64,000 bases of DNA from Mycobacterium gastri (GCF_002102175.1 NZ_LQOX01000101.1:1-64000), one strand, 5' to 3'; counted from the stretch's first letter, positions 54,492 through 62,842 are shown. Numbers and translations: made by a program. Notes: generated by a model from the letters alone, not told the origin.

Positions 54492-54926
54492 ATGACTCGG
54501 TCTCTAGGCGTTGTGTGGCTGAGTTCCGCTTTCAGGCTGCCGCGGTGGCGATCACTGATCGCCGTGGCGACAGCAGCCTTCCTTGTTGCCCTCGTCGGCC
54601 ACTCCTCGCTGCTGGATTCGGAGACTCACGCGTCCCATCAGCCGCATCCGTTGGTCGCCACGCTGGGCGGTGAATTCGCTGTCAACGTCGATCACGCCCA
54701 TTCTTTCGCCGGCTCGTTGACGCAATGTCACGACGTGTTCGCGACCGCGGTGTGCCCGCGCTCGGCTACCACGTTGGTAGCACTTGGTGCCGTGGCGGCA
54801 GGCATCGCTGTCACGGCTGCGCTGGCCAATCTTGTGGTGGCAGCCGGGCGGGGCCCGCCCAAAGTGCTGCCCACTGCCCGCACCGGTCAAGACCTTTTGA
54901 CGCAGTTCTGCGTGGCTCGTCGCTGA
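54492..54926 (+). CDS. LpqS-like copper-response membrane protein
   Basis: 144 aa from ATG 54492 with GGGGGAACGG upstream; ATG 54471 is also in frame but lies inside the palindrome. One membrane helix spans about 24-43, and the rest is extracytoplasmic. The pattern HPLVATLGGEFAVNVDHAH, then CHDVFATAVCPRSAT, and the final RTGQDLLTQFCVARR closely parallels Mtb LpqS. His and Cys residues in the exported part could bind copper. No lipobox is seen, unlike LpqS. It lies between the IS remnant and a Gly/His-rich gene, where Mtb has PPE64. Confidence 0.75.
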   Translation: MTRSLGVVWLSSAFRLPRWRSLIAVATAAFLVALVGHSSLLDSETHASHQPHPLVATLGGEFAVNVDHAHSFAGSLTQCHDVFATAVCPRSATTLVALGAVAAGIAVTAALANLVVAAGRGPPKVLPTARTGQDLLTQFCVARR

Positions 54927-55096
54927 TCGATCAGCGTCAGGTCGTTGTGCCATGCCACGACGGCCGGTGATCGCTGACCGACGTTCAACGCTCCATTTGG
55001 GGCACATATACGAAAGCGACAGATCAAATGAACAACAACCTTTTGCCAGGTAGCAACCGGCGAGCGCGTCGAGTTCCCGGGGGCTCCGCCCGCACC

Positions 55097-55366
55097 ATGA
55101 AGCAACGATTCATGTCCGCTGCAGCGACAGTCGCTATCACCGCCGGTTTAGGGCTGGCCGGCTTAGGTGCGGCTGCGAGCGTTCAAGCACAGCCTGGCCC
55201 CCTTCCGAGCAACCCGCCGTGGTGCGGGTACTGGAACTCGTTCTGCTACGGCGGCGGCCACGGAGGCCACGGCGGCGGCCACGGAGGCTACGGCGGTGGC
55301 CACCGCGGTGGCCACGGCGGCGGTGGCCACGGCGGTGGCCACGGAGGTGGCCACGGAGGCCATTAG
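55097..55366 (+). CDS. secreted glycine/histidine-repeat protein
   Basis: 89 aa from ATG 55097 (an in-frame ATG at 55028 adds 23 residues). A clear Sec signal peptide (about 1-31, cut after VQA) is followed by PGPLPSNPPWCGYWNSFCYG with two cysteines. The tail of about 40 residues is built only of G, H and occasional R/Y (GGHGG units), ending GGH. The N-terminal part is like a mycobacterial family of small secreted proteins; the His tail suggests metal binding. Position next to a copper-type operon supports copper or nickel binding, by inference. A hairpin follows at 55425-55457. Confidence 0.75.
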   Translation: MKQRFMSAAATVAITAGLGLAGLGAAASVQAQPGPLPSNPPWCGYWNSFCYGGGHGGHGGGHGGYGGGHRGGHGGGGHGGGHGGGHGGH

Positions 55367-55424
55367 GAATACTGCTACGGAGTGCGCGACGGGCTCGTCC
55401 GCGCGCTCGAGGTGCTAAGGGCGC

Positions 55425-55457
55425 GCCGCGCGCGGTCCTGACGGAACCGCGCGCGGC
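55425..55457 (+). terminator. hairpin after Gly/His gene
   Basis: A 12-bp perfect stem GCCGCGCGCGGT / ACCGCGCGCGGC with a 9-base loop lies 59 bases after the stop, without a T tract. Likely a terminator. Confidence 0.6.
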
Positions 55458-55487
55458 CGCCTGCCGCCTGCCGGCTGCCAGGGTGGT

Positions 55488-55505
55488 GGGACCACCGTTT
55501 TGCCA
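55488..55505 (+). repeat. solo IS-end sequence
   Basis: GGGACCACCGTTTTGCCA differs by two bases from the IS terminal unit at 44148-44165. No transposase sequence accompanies it here, so it is a solitary end left by a lost or rearranged element upstream of kstR2. Confidence 0.5.
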
Positions 55506-55611
55506 TGAGTTGGGAGCGGTTGTTTCCAGTCGCGGGCCCTGGGTCCTAGTGACCGATGATGGTGCTGCCGGTCTATCGGACGGAGTCGGACGGGGAGGCT
55601 CTCGCTGGCCG

Positions 55612-55625
55612 AGCAAGCGCTTGGT
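55612..55625. promoter_or_regulatory. KstR2 operator (autoregulatory)
   Basis: AGCAAGCGCTTGGT matches AnCAAGnnCTTGnT exactly and lies 15 bases upstream of the kstR2 ATG, consistent with autorepression. Confidence 0.9.
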
Positions 55626-55640
55626 TGATAGTGTGGTCCA

Positions 55641-56243
55641 ATGGACCGAGTGGCCGGTCAGGCTATTAGCCGGCGAGACGAGTTGCTGGAGCTCGCCGCA
55701 GCAATGTTCGCCGAGCGCGGCCTGCGCGCCACCACCGTGCGCGACATCGCCGACGGCGCCGGCATCCTCTCCGGCAGCCTGTACCACCATTTCTCCTCCA
55801 AGGAGGAGATGGTCGACGAGTTACTGCGGGGGTTCCTCGACTGGCTGTTCACCCGCTATCGCGAAATCGTGGACACCGAGCCCAATCCGCTGGAACGGCT
55901 CAAGGGCCTGTTCATGGCGTCGTTCGAGGCGATCGAGCATAGGCACGCCCAAGTCGTCATCTACCAGGACGAAGCCCAGCGACTGTCGTCGCAGCCGCGG
56001 TTCTCTTATCTCGAGGACCGCAACAAGCAGCAGCGCAAGATGTGGGTGGAGGTGCTCAAGCAGGGCGTCGCTGAGGGCTACTTCCGGCCCGACCTCGACG
56101 TCGACTTGGTCTACCGCTTCATCCGGGACACCACCTGGGTATCGGTGCGCTGGTATCAGCCAGGCGGACCGCTCACCGCCGAGCAGGTGGGTCAGAAATA
56201 CCTCGCCATCGTTCTTGGCGGGATCACGAGAGAAGGAGTGTGA
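55641..56243 (+). CDS. kstR2: TetR-family regulator KstR2
   Basis: 200 aa, the same length as Mtb KstR2. HTH is near 28-50 (TTVRDIADGAGILSGSLYHH, positions 29-48). KstR2 represses ring C/D catabolic genes and is relieved by HIP-CoA. ATG 55641 without a Shine-Dalgarno suggests a leaderless mRNA. fadA6 starts one base after the stop. Confidence 0.97.
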   Translation: MDRVAGQAISRRDELLELAAAMFAERGLRATTVRDIADGAGILSGSLYHHFSSKEEMVDELLRGFLDWLFTRYREIVDTEPNPLERLKGLFMASFEAIEHRHAQVVIYQDEAQRLSSQPRFSYLEDRNKQQRKMWVEVLKQGVAEGYFRPDLDVDLVYRFIRDTTWVSVRWYQPGGPLTAEQVGQKYLAIVLGGITREGV

Positions 56244-56244
56244 C

Positions 56245-57393
56245 ATGCCTGAGGCGTATGTCGTCGAGGCCGTGCGAACAGCGGTCGGCAAGCGCAACGG
56301 ATCACTCGCCGGCGTGCACCCGCTCGACCTGGGGGCCGGCGTATTCCGGGGGTTGTTCGAACGCCTGGACGTGGACCCAGCCGCCGTCGAGGATGTGATC
56401 GTAGGCTGTGTGGATGCCATCGGCGGACAGGCCGGCAACATCGGCCGGCTGGCGTGGCTGGCCGCGGGGTATCCGGAGGAAGTACCCGGTGTCACCGTCG
56501 ACCGGCAATGCGGCTCCAGCCAGCAGGCGATTTCCTTTGGCGCACAAGCCATTATGGCGGGTACGGCCGACATCATCGTGGCCGGCGGCATCCAGAACAT
56601 GAGTCAGATCCCGATCTCGTCGGCCATGGAGGTTGGCAAGCAATTCGGGTTCAGCTCTCCGACGGCCGAGTCGAAAGGCTGGCAGCACCGCTACGGCGAC
56701 GAGGAAATCTCGCAGTTCCGCGGTGCGGAGTTGATTGCCGATCGCTGGAACCTCTCTCGTGAGGAGATGGAGCGGTTCGCGCTCGGCAGTCACGAGCGTG
56801 CGTTCTCCGCAATCAGGGCAGGGCATTTCGATAACGAGATCGTGGCGGTGGGCGACTTCCGCCTGGACGAGGGACCTCGCGAGACATCGCTGGAAAAAAT
56901 GGCCGGACTGCCGACCCTCGTCGAAGGTGGCCGGCTGACCGCCGCGCTGGCCAGCCAGATCTCCGACGGCGCCAGCGCGGTGCTGCTGGCCTCCGAGCGA
57001 GCCGTCAAGGACCACAACTTGACCCCGCGGGCGCGGATTCACCACATCAGCGCGCGCGGTGCCGATCCGGTGTTCATGCTGACGGGCCCGATACCGGCCA
57101 CGCGTTATGCGCTGGAGAAGACCGGGCTTTCCATCGACGACATCGACGTCGTGGAAATCAACGAGGCGTTCGCTTCGGTAGTTTTGGCCTGGCTCAAGGA
57201 AATCAAGGCCGACCCGGAGAAGGTCAATCCCAACGGCGGGGCGATCGCGCTGGGTCATCCGTTGGGCGCCACCGGCGCAAAGTTGTTCACCACCATGCTC
57301 AACGAGCTCGAGCGCGTCGGTGGTCGCTACGGGTTGCAGACCATGTGCGAGGGCGGCGGCACGGCCAACGTGACGATCATCGAGCGCCTCTGA
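56245..57393 (+). CDS. fadA6: thiolase FadA6
   Basis: 382-aa acetyl-CoA acetyltransferase. The nucleophilic Cys is in VDRQCGSSQQA, the His in GGAIALGHPLGATG and the second Cys in MCEGGGTAN. It cleaves a late ring C/D beta-keto thioester. Preceded by AGAAGGAG. It forms an operon with kstR2. Confidence 0.96.
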   Translation: MPEAYVVEAVRTAVGKRNGSLAGVHPLDLGAGVFRGLFERLDVDPAAVEDVIVGCVDAIGGQAGNIGRLAWLAAGYPEEVPGVTVDRQCGSSQQAISFGAQAIMAGTADIIVAGGIQNMSQIPISSAMEVGKQFGFSSPTAESKGWQHRYGDEEISQFRGAELIADRWNLSREEMERFALGSHERAFSAIRAGHFDNEIVAVGDFRLDEGPRETSLEKMAGLPTLVEGGRLTAALASQISDGASAVLLASERAVKDHNLTPRARIHHISARGADPVFMLTGPIPATRYALEKTGLSIDDIDVVEINEAFASVVLAWLKEIKADPEKVNPNGGAIALGHPLGATGAKLFTTMLNELERVGGRYGLQTMCEGGGTANVTIIERL

Positions 57394-57508
57394 TCCGCGG
57401 GGCGCCGAGTGTGAACCACGCGACGCGTCGTCGGCGTGTCGTGTCGTGGGATGCACAGTCGGCCCTCGGCGTCGGGGGACTGTCGGTGGGGGCTGTCAGC
57501 ATTCGCCC

Positions 57509-58378
57509 ATGAGCGAACCGGATTGGCCCTTCTTGGGTGCGGAGGCATTGGCCGCGGCGGCCATTCCGGAGCGGGCCATGCGTTCGATGTATGAACGCGT
57601 GTATCCGGGTGTCTACGTCCCGTCCGGCGCCGAGCTGACCGCCAGCCAGCGCGCACGCGCGGCATGGCTGTGGTCGCGGCGGCGCGCGGTGGTCGCGGGC
57701 AATTCGGCGGCGGCGTTACTCGGCGCGAAGTGGGTGGACCCGCGGGCGCCGGCCGAACTGGTCTACGACAATCGCAGGCCCCCGGCCGGTATCACCGTGC
57801 ATACGGAGACGGTGCTTCCCACCGAGATGCTGACGGTCGAAGGAATCCCGGTCACCAGCCCCGCCCGTACGACCTTCGATATCGGGCGGCGCACGGCAAC
57901 CCGGCTGCGGGCAGTGCAACGGCTCGACGCGCTGGCCAACGCGACCGATGTCAAGGGCACCGAGGTGGAAGCCGTCATCGCCGAGCATCCGGGGGCGCGC
58001 GGCTTACTTCGGCTCCGACGGGTGCTGCCCTTGGTCGACGGCGGTGCGGAGTCCCCGCAGGAGACGCGAACCCGGCTGGTGCTGGTCGACGCCGGGCTGC
58101 CCAGACCGCAAACACAGCTCCGGGTGTTCGACGAGTACGGGGACTTCGTGGCCCGCATCGACATGGGTTATGAGGAGTTGCGGGTGGGCATCGAGTACGA
58201 CGGGCCGCAGCACTGGACCGACCCCGGGCAGCGCGACCGGGACATCGACCGGTACACCGCATTGCTCGATCTGGGCTGGACGATTATCCGGGTCAGCAGT
58301 GAGCTGCTGCGTTATCGGCAGGGCACGTTCATCGGCCGTGTGGTTGCGGCGATGCAGGCAGCCGGCTGGCGTCCATGA
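57509..58378 (+). CDS. conserved protein with Vsr/DUF559-like endonuclease fold (Rv3555c-like)
   Basis: 289 aa, same length as Mtb Rv3555c. The N-terminal half resembles AbiEi-type winged helices with VYPGVYVPSGAEL and VAGNSAAALLGA. The C-terminal part (RIDMGYEELRVGIEYDGPQHW, then RDRDIDRYTALLDLGWTIIRVS) has the D...E-x-Y-D pattern of PD-(D/E)xK nuclease folds. Role is unknown. Its last 50 bases overlap the antisense end of the membrane gene at 58329. Confidence 0.82.
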   Translation: MSEPDWPFLGAEALAAAAIPERAMRSMYERVYPGVYVPSGAELTASQRARAAWLWSRRRAVVAGNSAAALLGAKWVDPRAPAELVYDNRRPPAGITVHTETVLPTEMLTVEGIPVTSPARTTFDIGRRTATRLRAVQRLDALANATDVKGTEVEAVIAEHPGARGLLRLRRVLPLVDGGAESPQETRTRLVLVDAGLPRPQTQLRVFDEYGDFVARIDMGYEELRVGIEYDGPQHWTDPGQRDRDIDRYTALLDLGWTIIRVSSELLRYRQGTFIGRVVAAMQAAGWRP

Positions 58379-58940
58379 AAACCTGCCCGCCCAGGCCGAG
58401 GCTGAGGATCAGCAGGCGCTCCATGGCACCCAGCAGCCGGCCGCCCTTCAGCTTGTCCGAGGGCTGCGGCTGACCGGCCGGACGCACGGCTCCCACCGCG
58501 CCGAGCACCAGGCGGATCAATTGATTGCCGGTCGCCAGCTGGAGCAGCACCACGCCGACGACCATCAGTAGCCGGGTAGGCGTGACGCTGCCCAACGGCA
58601 GGGCCACCCAGTGAGCCCACCGGGCGGCAAGGCCACCCGCGTGAGATCCCAACCCGGACAGGATAATTAGCACCGCAAGCGCGACCACCATGACGGCCAG
58701 CGCAGGACGCTGGTGCCCACCGGTGCGCTCGCTGCGCAGGCACAACACCTCCCAGGCCACCGCCGCCAGCGCCGCCAACCCCAGCGGCACGATGTCGCGG
58801 GCGTGCCACAGCCCGCACAGCGCCGCACAGACCACGATTACCGCCGGCCCGGTGACCAGCGGCAACCACACCGACCTCGATAACCGCCGCCACCCGTCGG
58901 CGATGCCGACGGCGATCAGCAGAACGGCAACGGCACTCAC
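58329..58940 (-). CDS. membrane protein partnered with SatD (probably C-terminally truncated)
   Basis: 203 aa, GTG start overlapping the satD stop (GTGA). It has about five membrane helices. The segment TGNQLIRLVLGAVGAV, then KGGRLLGAMERLLILSLGLGGQ, resembles the membrane partner commonly found beside actinobacterial SatD (GNxLVRLVL...GGRxLGxMERLxILxLxLxGE). Those proteins normally continue through another helix and an AAKGLLRFPEL-like tail. Here the frame enters DNA antisense to the Rv3555c-like 3' end and stops (MDASRLPASPQPHGR). I infer a 3' deletion of roughly 50 residues. Confidence 0.65.
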   Translation of the reverse strand: MSAVAVLLIAVGIADGWRRLSRSVWLPLVTGPAVIVVCAALCGLWHARDIVPLGLAALAAVAWEVLCLRSERTGGHQRPALAVMVVALAVLIILSGLGSHAGGLAARWAHWVALPLGSVTPTRLLMVVGVVLLQLATGNQLIRLVLGAVGAVRPAGQPQPSDKLKGGRLLGAMERLLILSLGLGGQVFMDASRLPASPQPHGR

Positions 58941-59584
58941 GTAATGCTCCGAAGATATTGGGAGGCAAGGGTAATCAGGTCCAAACCGTCACGGCTTGCG
59001 CGCTGGGACACCGCCGAGGCGCTGATACCTTCGGCTACGGCGAGGTCCTTCTTGGTCAGCCCGTTCATCAAGCCCCTCACAATCCGCAATGACCTTTCAT
59101 CGAGCGATCCAAGCAGATGGTCCCGACAAATCAGGGCGGCGTTGACCGCGGCGACGTCAGAGCGGGCGTCATCGGGTGCTCGAAATGTGGTCCGCACCAG
59201 CGCAAAGCCGGGCCGCTGCTGGATGTCGGCGGTATGTCTGATGGCGTCACGCGCTGCCCACCAGGCCGGGCCGTCCTGGATCCCGGCGTCCGGGTCGAGG
59301 ATCGTAACCGCGCCCCACCCGATCCCGAAACGGACGTCGATCCCGGGGGCCAGCAGTAGCCGCACTCGCATGGCGGCGTCGATGGCAGCGCCGACAGTAA
59401 GGTAGCTGCCCTGGAACTCGTCGCCGACGGTGAACGCCGGTGCGTCGATCGCACCGGCGGCGGCCTGCCGCAAAGCCGTTGCGACGCGGCTATGCAGCGC
59501 CGCCCGGTCAGCTGCACGGCGGGACCCGATCACGTCGCCAATCACCGTGGCCCGAAGTGAAGCGCTTTTCTTCGGGTCGGTCAT
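58937..59584 (-). CDS. SatD family protein, cyclase-like motifs plus C-terminal HTH
   Basis: 215 aa. The SatD signature is complete: VIGDVIGSR (14-22), FTVGDEFQG (51-59), RFGIGWG (85-91), and DGPAWWAARDAI (104-115). A C-terminal helix-turn-helix follows (LTKKDLAVAEGISASAVSQR, about 175-194). The order and chemistry of these blocks resemble class III nucleotide cyclases, with both metal-binding Asp positions (Asp17, Asp55) and the Arg of the last block present. The transition-state Asn position is Trp. No activity is established for SatD. ATG 59584 lies next to an inverted repeat (59598-59618). It is coupled to the membrane gene by a 4-base overlap. Confidence 0.8.
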   Translation of the reverse strand: MTDPKKSASLRATVIGDVIGSRRAADRAALHSRVATALRQAAAGAIDAPAFTVGDEFQGSYLTVGAAIDAAMRVRLLLAPGIDVRFGIGWGAVTILDPDAGIQDGPAWWAARDAIRHTADIQQRPGFALVRTTFRAPDDARSDVAAVNAALICRDHLLGSLDERSLRIVRGLMNGLTKKDLAVAEGISASAVSQRASRDGLDLITLASQYLRSIT

Positions 59585-59597
59585 ATGAAGATATTAG

Positions 59598-59618
59598 CTT
59601 AATCTGACGCGGATTAAG
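59598..59618. promoter_or_regulatory. inverted repeat upstream of satD
   Basis: CTTAATC-N7-GATTAAG is a perfect 7-bp inverted repeat in an AT-rich stretch 14 bases upstream of the satD start. It may be an operator, perhaps for the SatD HTH itself; this is inference. Confidence 0.5.
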
Positions 59619-59655
59619 TTATTTGCTAAATAGCTTAGGCGTGGAGCGCTACCAG

Positions 59656-61719
59656 CTAGCGGTCGTAGTCGACGGATACGAACGGTGTGGTCGGGTGCGA
59701 CTGGCAGGTCAAGATGTAACCGGCGTCCAGCTCGGCCTGGCCGAGGGCGAAGTTGTGGTCCATCTCGACGTTGCCGTCGATCAGCTTGGCCCGGCAGGTT
59801 CCGCACGCGCCGCCCATGCAGGCGTACGGTGCATCGTCGCGTACCTGCAGCGCCCCCTCCAAAATCGAGTCACCAGGCACCAGGTCGAATGTCGCCGTCC
59901 GCCCGGACAGCGTGAACGTGACGGTCGCCGCCTCGTAGGAATATTCGGGGGCCGGGGAAGTGTCGTAGCCGTAGAACAGCTCGAGGTGAATGTGTTCGGG
60001 GTCTACGCAGTGCTCGATCAACGACTCGCGGACCGCGACGGTCATTTCCATTGGGCCGCAGATGAACCACTCGTCGACGCTGTCCGGCTGCAGGCTGCCG
60101 GTCAGCCATTTGTTGAGCTTTTCGGTATCGATGCGGCCCCGCAGTTCGGGAGTGTGCAACGGCTCGCTGGACAGTACATGCAGCACCTCGAGGCGGTCGG
60201 CGTAGCGCGACTCCAGGCGATCGAGCTCAGCCCGGAACATCGTCGATTCCTTGGTGCGGTTGCCGTAGATCAGCGTGAACCGGCTTTCGGTCTCGATCTC
60301 CAGCGTCGTCGCCAGGATGGACAGCACCGGGGTGATCCCGCTGCCGGCTACCAGGCCTACGTAGTGCTTGCGGTTCAGCGGGTGCAGCGGGGTGCCGAAC
60401 CGACCGGTCGGGGTCATCAGCTCGAGCACGTCGCCGGCCTTGAGTTCGTTGGCCACGAACGTCGAAAACGCGCCCCCGGGAATGTGTTTCACGGCGATCC
60501 GCAACTGGGCACGGGTCGCCGGAGCGCAGATCGAGTAGTTGCGCCGAACTCCCCGCCCGCCTTCTTGGCCGACAGAGTCGGTACGCACCGTCACGTGCTG
60601 GCCCGGCTCGAAGCGGAACGCGTCCTGCAGCGCTTCGGGTACCGCGAATGTCACCAGTGTGCTGTCGGCGGTGATGGGGTCGACTGAGGCGACCGGGATG
60701 CGGTGCAACACCGCGTGAGGGGAGCTGGACCGTGCCGGCATCCGCACCGGTAACAGTTTGGCGAGCCGGCCGTTGAGTTGTTTCCACTCCCGGAACTCGT
60801 CCGGATTCAGTTGCTGGCCAAAGACTGTCGAGATTGCCGCATTGCGCTCCAGGTAGGCCTCTTCGTTGCGCTTCCACGTCCGCAGGTACCGGTAGAACGG
60901 CACCGACGGGTGCAGGTGGTGCACCAAGTGGTAGTTCTGCGAGAGCAGCACCGGGGTGAACAACCACTCTGCGCCGACGCGGTTGCGGGTCGCCCGGTAC
61001 CGGTTGCTGCGCTGGGTGTCCTCCAGCCCGTGGTGGGGTAGCCAGTCGAACCACCATGCCAGCAGGGTGAGTCCGATGCGCTGCGGGATCAGGAACACGA
61101 CCGCAAGGGTCCAGAAGTTCCCGGTGACGACGGCGACAACAATGCCGGTGACGCTCAAGGCGAACATCACCAGCGTCTCGGCGACTTCGGCGACGGGTCG
61201 GCTGCGGGCCCGGGGCAGGTAGTACTTGAGGTAGAAGTATTCGACCATCGGCCAGCGCAGCGGCAGCAGCCAGGGCGAACCGTGCGACGCGAACGTGTCC
61301 GGGTCCTGCTCGTCGTCGTTGGAGTGCCGGTGGTGCTGGATGTGGATGTAGCCAAATGACGGGAAGGCGACCACCGGCCCGACAAAAAGCCACGCCAGTC
61401 TTCCGAACAATCCGTTGACCCAGCGGGTCGAGCTGATCGAGTAGTGCGACGCGTCATGCACGACGGTGAACATGACGAACGTCACCGCGGCGTTGACCGG
61501 AATTGTCGCCCAGAACGGCAACCATCCGTTGATGTAGCCGACGGTGGACAGCACGAATGCCGTCAACGCGGCCAGAAAGATCCCGACGGTCGGCACCGCG
61601 AGTCTGGGTACCGACTCCCCGGGATCGGGCAGGGCATGGTGTGCGGATGATTCCGGTGCCGCTTGGTCTACGGTGCCGATGGTCGACATAGCTGAAGTAG
61701 CGTAGTCGACACGCGTCAA
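59656..61719 (-). CDS. fdxB: FdxB, desaturase-reductase-ferredoxin fusion
   Basis: 687-aa three-module protein. A membrane fatty-acid-desaturase/hydroxylase-like domain has His boxes HDASHY, HIQHHRHSND and HHLHP (about 110-290). A flavodoxin-reductase FAD/NAD module (RRNYSICAP, LVAGSGITPVLSI) follows, then a C-terminal plant-type [2Fe-2S] ferredoxin (CMGGACGTC with a final Cys in LTCQSHP). Equivalent to Mtb Rv3554, in the KstR2-linked region. It may desaturate or hydroxylate a sterol or lipid; the substrate is unknown. TTG 61719 gives the full frame; ATG 61689 is an alternative. Confidence 0.93.
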   Translation of the reverse strand: MTRVDYATSAMSTIGTVDQAAPESSAHHALPDPGESVPRLAVPTVGIFLAALTAFVLSTVGYINGWLPFWATIPVNAAVTFVMFTVVHDASHYSISSTRWVNGLFGRLAWLFVGPVVAFPSFGYIHIQHHRHSNDDEQDPDTFASHGSPWLLPLRWPMVEYFYLKYYLPRARSRPVAEVAETLVMFALSVTGIVVAVVTGNFWTLAVVFLIPQRIGLTLLAWWFDWLPHHGLEDTQRSNRYRATRNRVGAEWLFTPVLLSQNYHLVHHLHPSVPFYRYLRTWKRNEEAYLERNAAISTVFGQQLNPDEFREWKQLNGRLAKLLPVRMPARSSSPHAVLHRIPVASVDPITADSTLVTFAVPEALQDAFRFEPGQHVTVRTDSVGQEGGRGVRRNYSICAPATRAQLRIAVKHIPGGAFSTFVANELKAGDVLELMTPTGRFGTPLHPLNRKHYVGLVAGSGITPVLSILATTLEIETESRFTLIYGNRTKESTMFRAELDRLESRYADRLEVLHVLSSEPLHTPELRGRIDTEKLNKWLTGSLQPDSVDEWFICGPMEMTVAVRESLIEHCVDPEHIHLELFYGYDTSPAPEYSYEAATVTFTLSGRTATFDLVPGDSILEGALQVRDDAPYACMGGACGTCRAKLIDGNVEMDHNFALGQAELDAGYILTCQSHPTTPFVSVDYDR

Positions 61720-61771
61720 CTACTCCACCAGCGCCGATGCACGGGCCGGTGACCTGCCGCTCGGCAGCCGT

Positions 61772-62842
61772 TCAGTCGGCTACCAACGCCGACGCCGCCC
61801 GGAGATGCGCGACGGCGTCGGCCACGATCGTCGCGATCAGTTCCGCGCACGACGGCAGGTCGTCGAGGATGCCCGCAACCTGGCCCGACGCCAGCACCCC
61901 GGCATCGGTGTTGCCGTCGACCAGGCCGGCCTTGAGCAGCATCGGGGTGTTGGCCGCCATCACCACCTGCGACCAGGTCAATTCCTTGCCGTGGCGCATG
62001 GCCAGGCCGTCGCGGATCATCGACCGCCAGGTCATCTGCGACATCTTCTTGAATTTGGCGGCGTTTCGCACAGCAGCGGTGAAACCCCTTACCCGCGAAC
62101 CACTTTCCAGCTTCTCGACCAGACCGGTGCGCAGCACCCGGTGCGGCATGCCGTCGACGCGGGTGGTGACGACGGTGCCCTCCAATGCGGCCTGAAGATA
62201 ACGCTGTTTGACCGCGTCGGGCACGGTGGAATCCGACGTCAGCAGAAACCGGGTGCCCATGGCAACCCCAGCCGCGCCGTACGAAAGTGCTGCAGCGAGC
62301 CCGCGTCCGTCGAAGAAACCGCCCGCGGCGATCACCGGGATGCCGGTGCCCTGCACGGCGTCCAGCACCGACGGCAGCAGCAGCGTGGTCGCCACCGGTC
62401 CGGTATGGCCGCCGCCCTCGCCGCCCTGCACGATCATCGCATCGGCGCCCCACGCTGCGACCTTGCGGGCGTGTTTGGCCGCACCGATCGACGGGATGAC
62501 CACTGCGCCGGCCTCTTTCAGCCGCGCGATCAACTCGGGTTTGGGCGCCAGGGCGAACGAGGCGACCTTGACGCCTTCGCGGATCATCAGTTCGACGCGG
62601 TCCGGCGCGTCGGCGGCGTCGGCGCGGATGTTGACCCCGAACGGCTTGTCCGTGGCGGCCTTGACTTTGGCGATGGCTGTGGCCAATTCGTCCAGGGTCA
62701 TGGTGGCCGACGCCAGGATGCCGAGGCCGCCCGCGTTGGCCGTGGCCGACACCAGCCGGGCGCCGGCCACCCAGCCCATGCCGGTCTGCACCACCGGATG
62801 CTCGACGCCGACCAGCTCGGTCAGCGGTGTCTTGAGCCGCAC
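61772..62842 (-). CDS. ipdC: flavin-dependent reductase IpdC
   Basis: 356-aa nitronate-monooxygenase/enoyl-reductase-like TIM barrel. It has the start HPVVQTGMGWVAGARL, the phosphate-binding VIAAGGFFDGRGLAAALSYG and GVAMGTRFL. It corresponds to Mtb Rv3553 (IpdC), which acts on 5-OH-HIC-CoA-type intermediates in ring C/D catabolism. The GTG start shares one base with the ipdB stop. Confidence 0.94.
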   Translation of the reverse strand: MRLKTPLTELVGVEHPVVQTGMGWVAGARLVSATANAGGLGILASATMTLDELATAIAKVKAATDKPFGVNIRADAADAPDRVELMIREGVKVASFALAPKPELIARLKEAGAVVIPSIGAAKHARKVAAWGADAMIVQGGEGGGHTGPVATTLLLPSVLDAVQGTGIPVIAAGGFFDGRGLAAALSYGAAGVAMGTRFLLTSDSTVPDAVKQRYLQAALEGTVVTTRVDGMPHRVLRTGLVEKLESGSRVRGFTAAVRNAAKFKKMSQMTWRSMIRDGLAMRHGKELTWSQVVMAANTPMLLKAGLVDGNTDAGVLASGQVAGILDDLPSCAELIATIVADAVAHLRAASALVAD

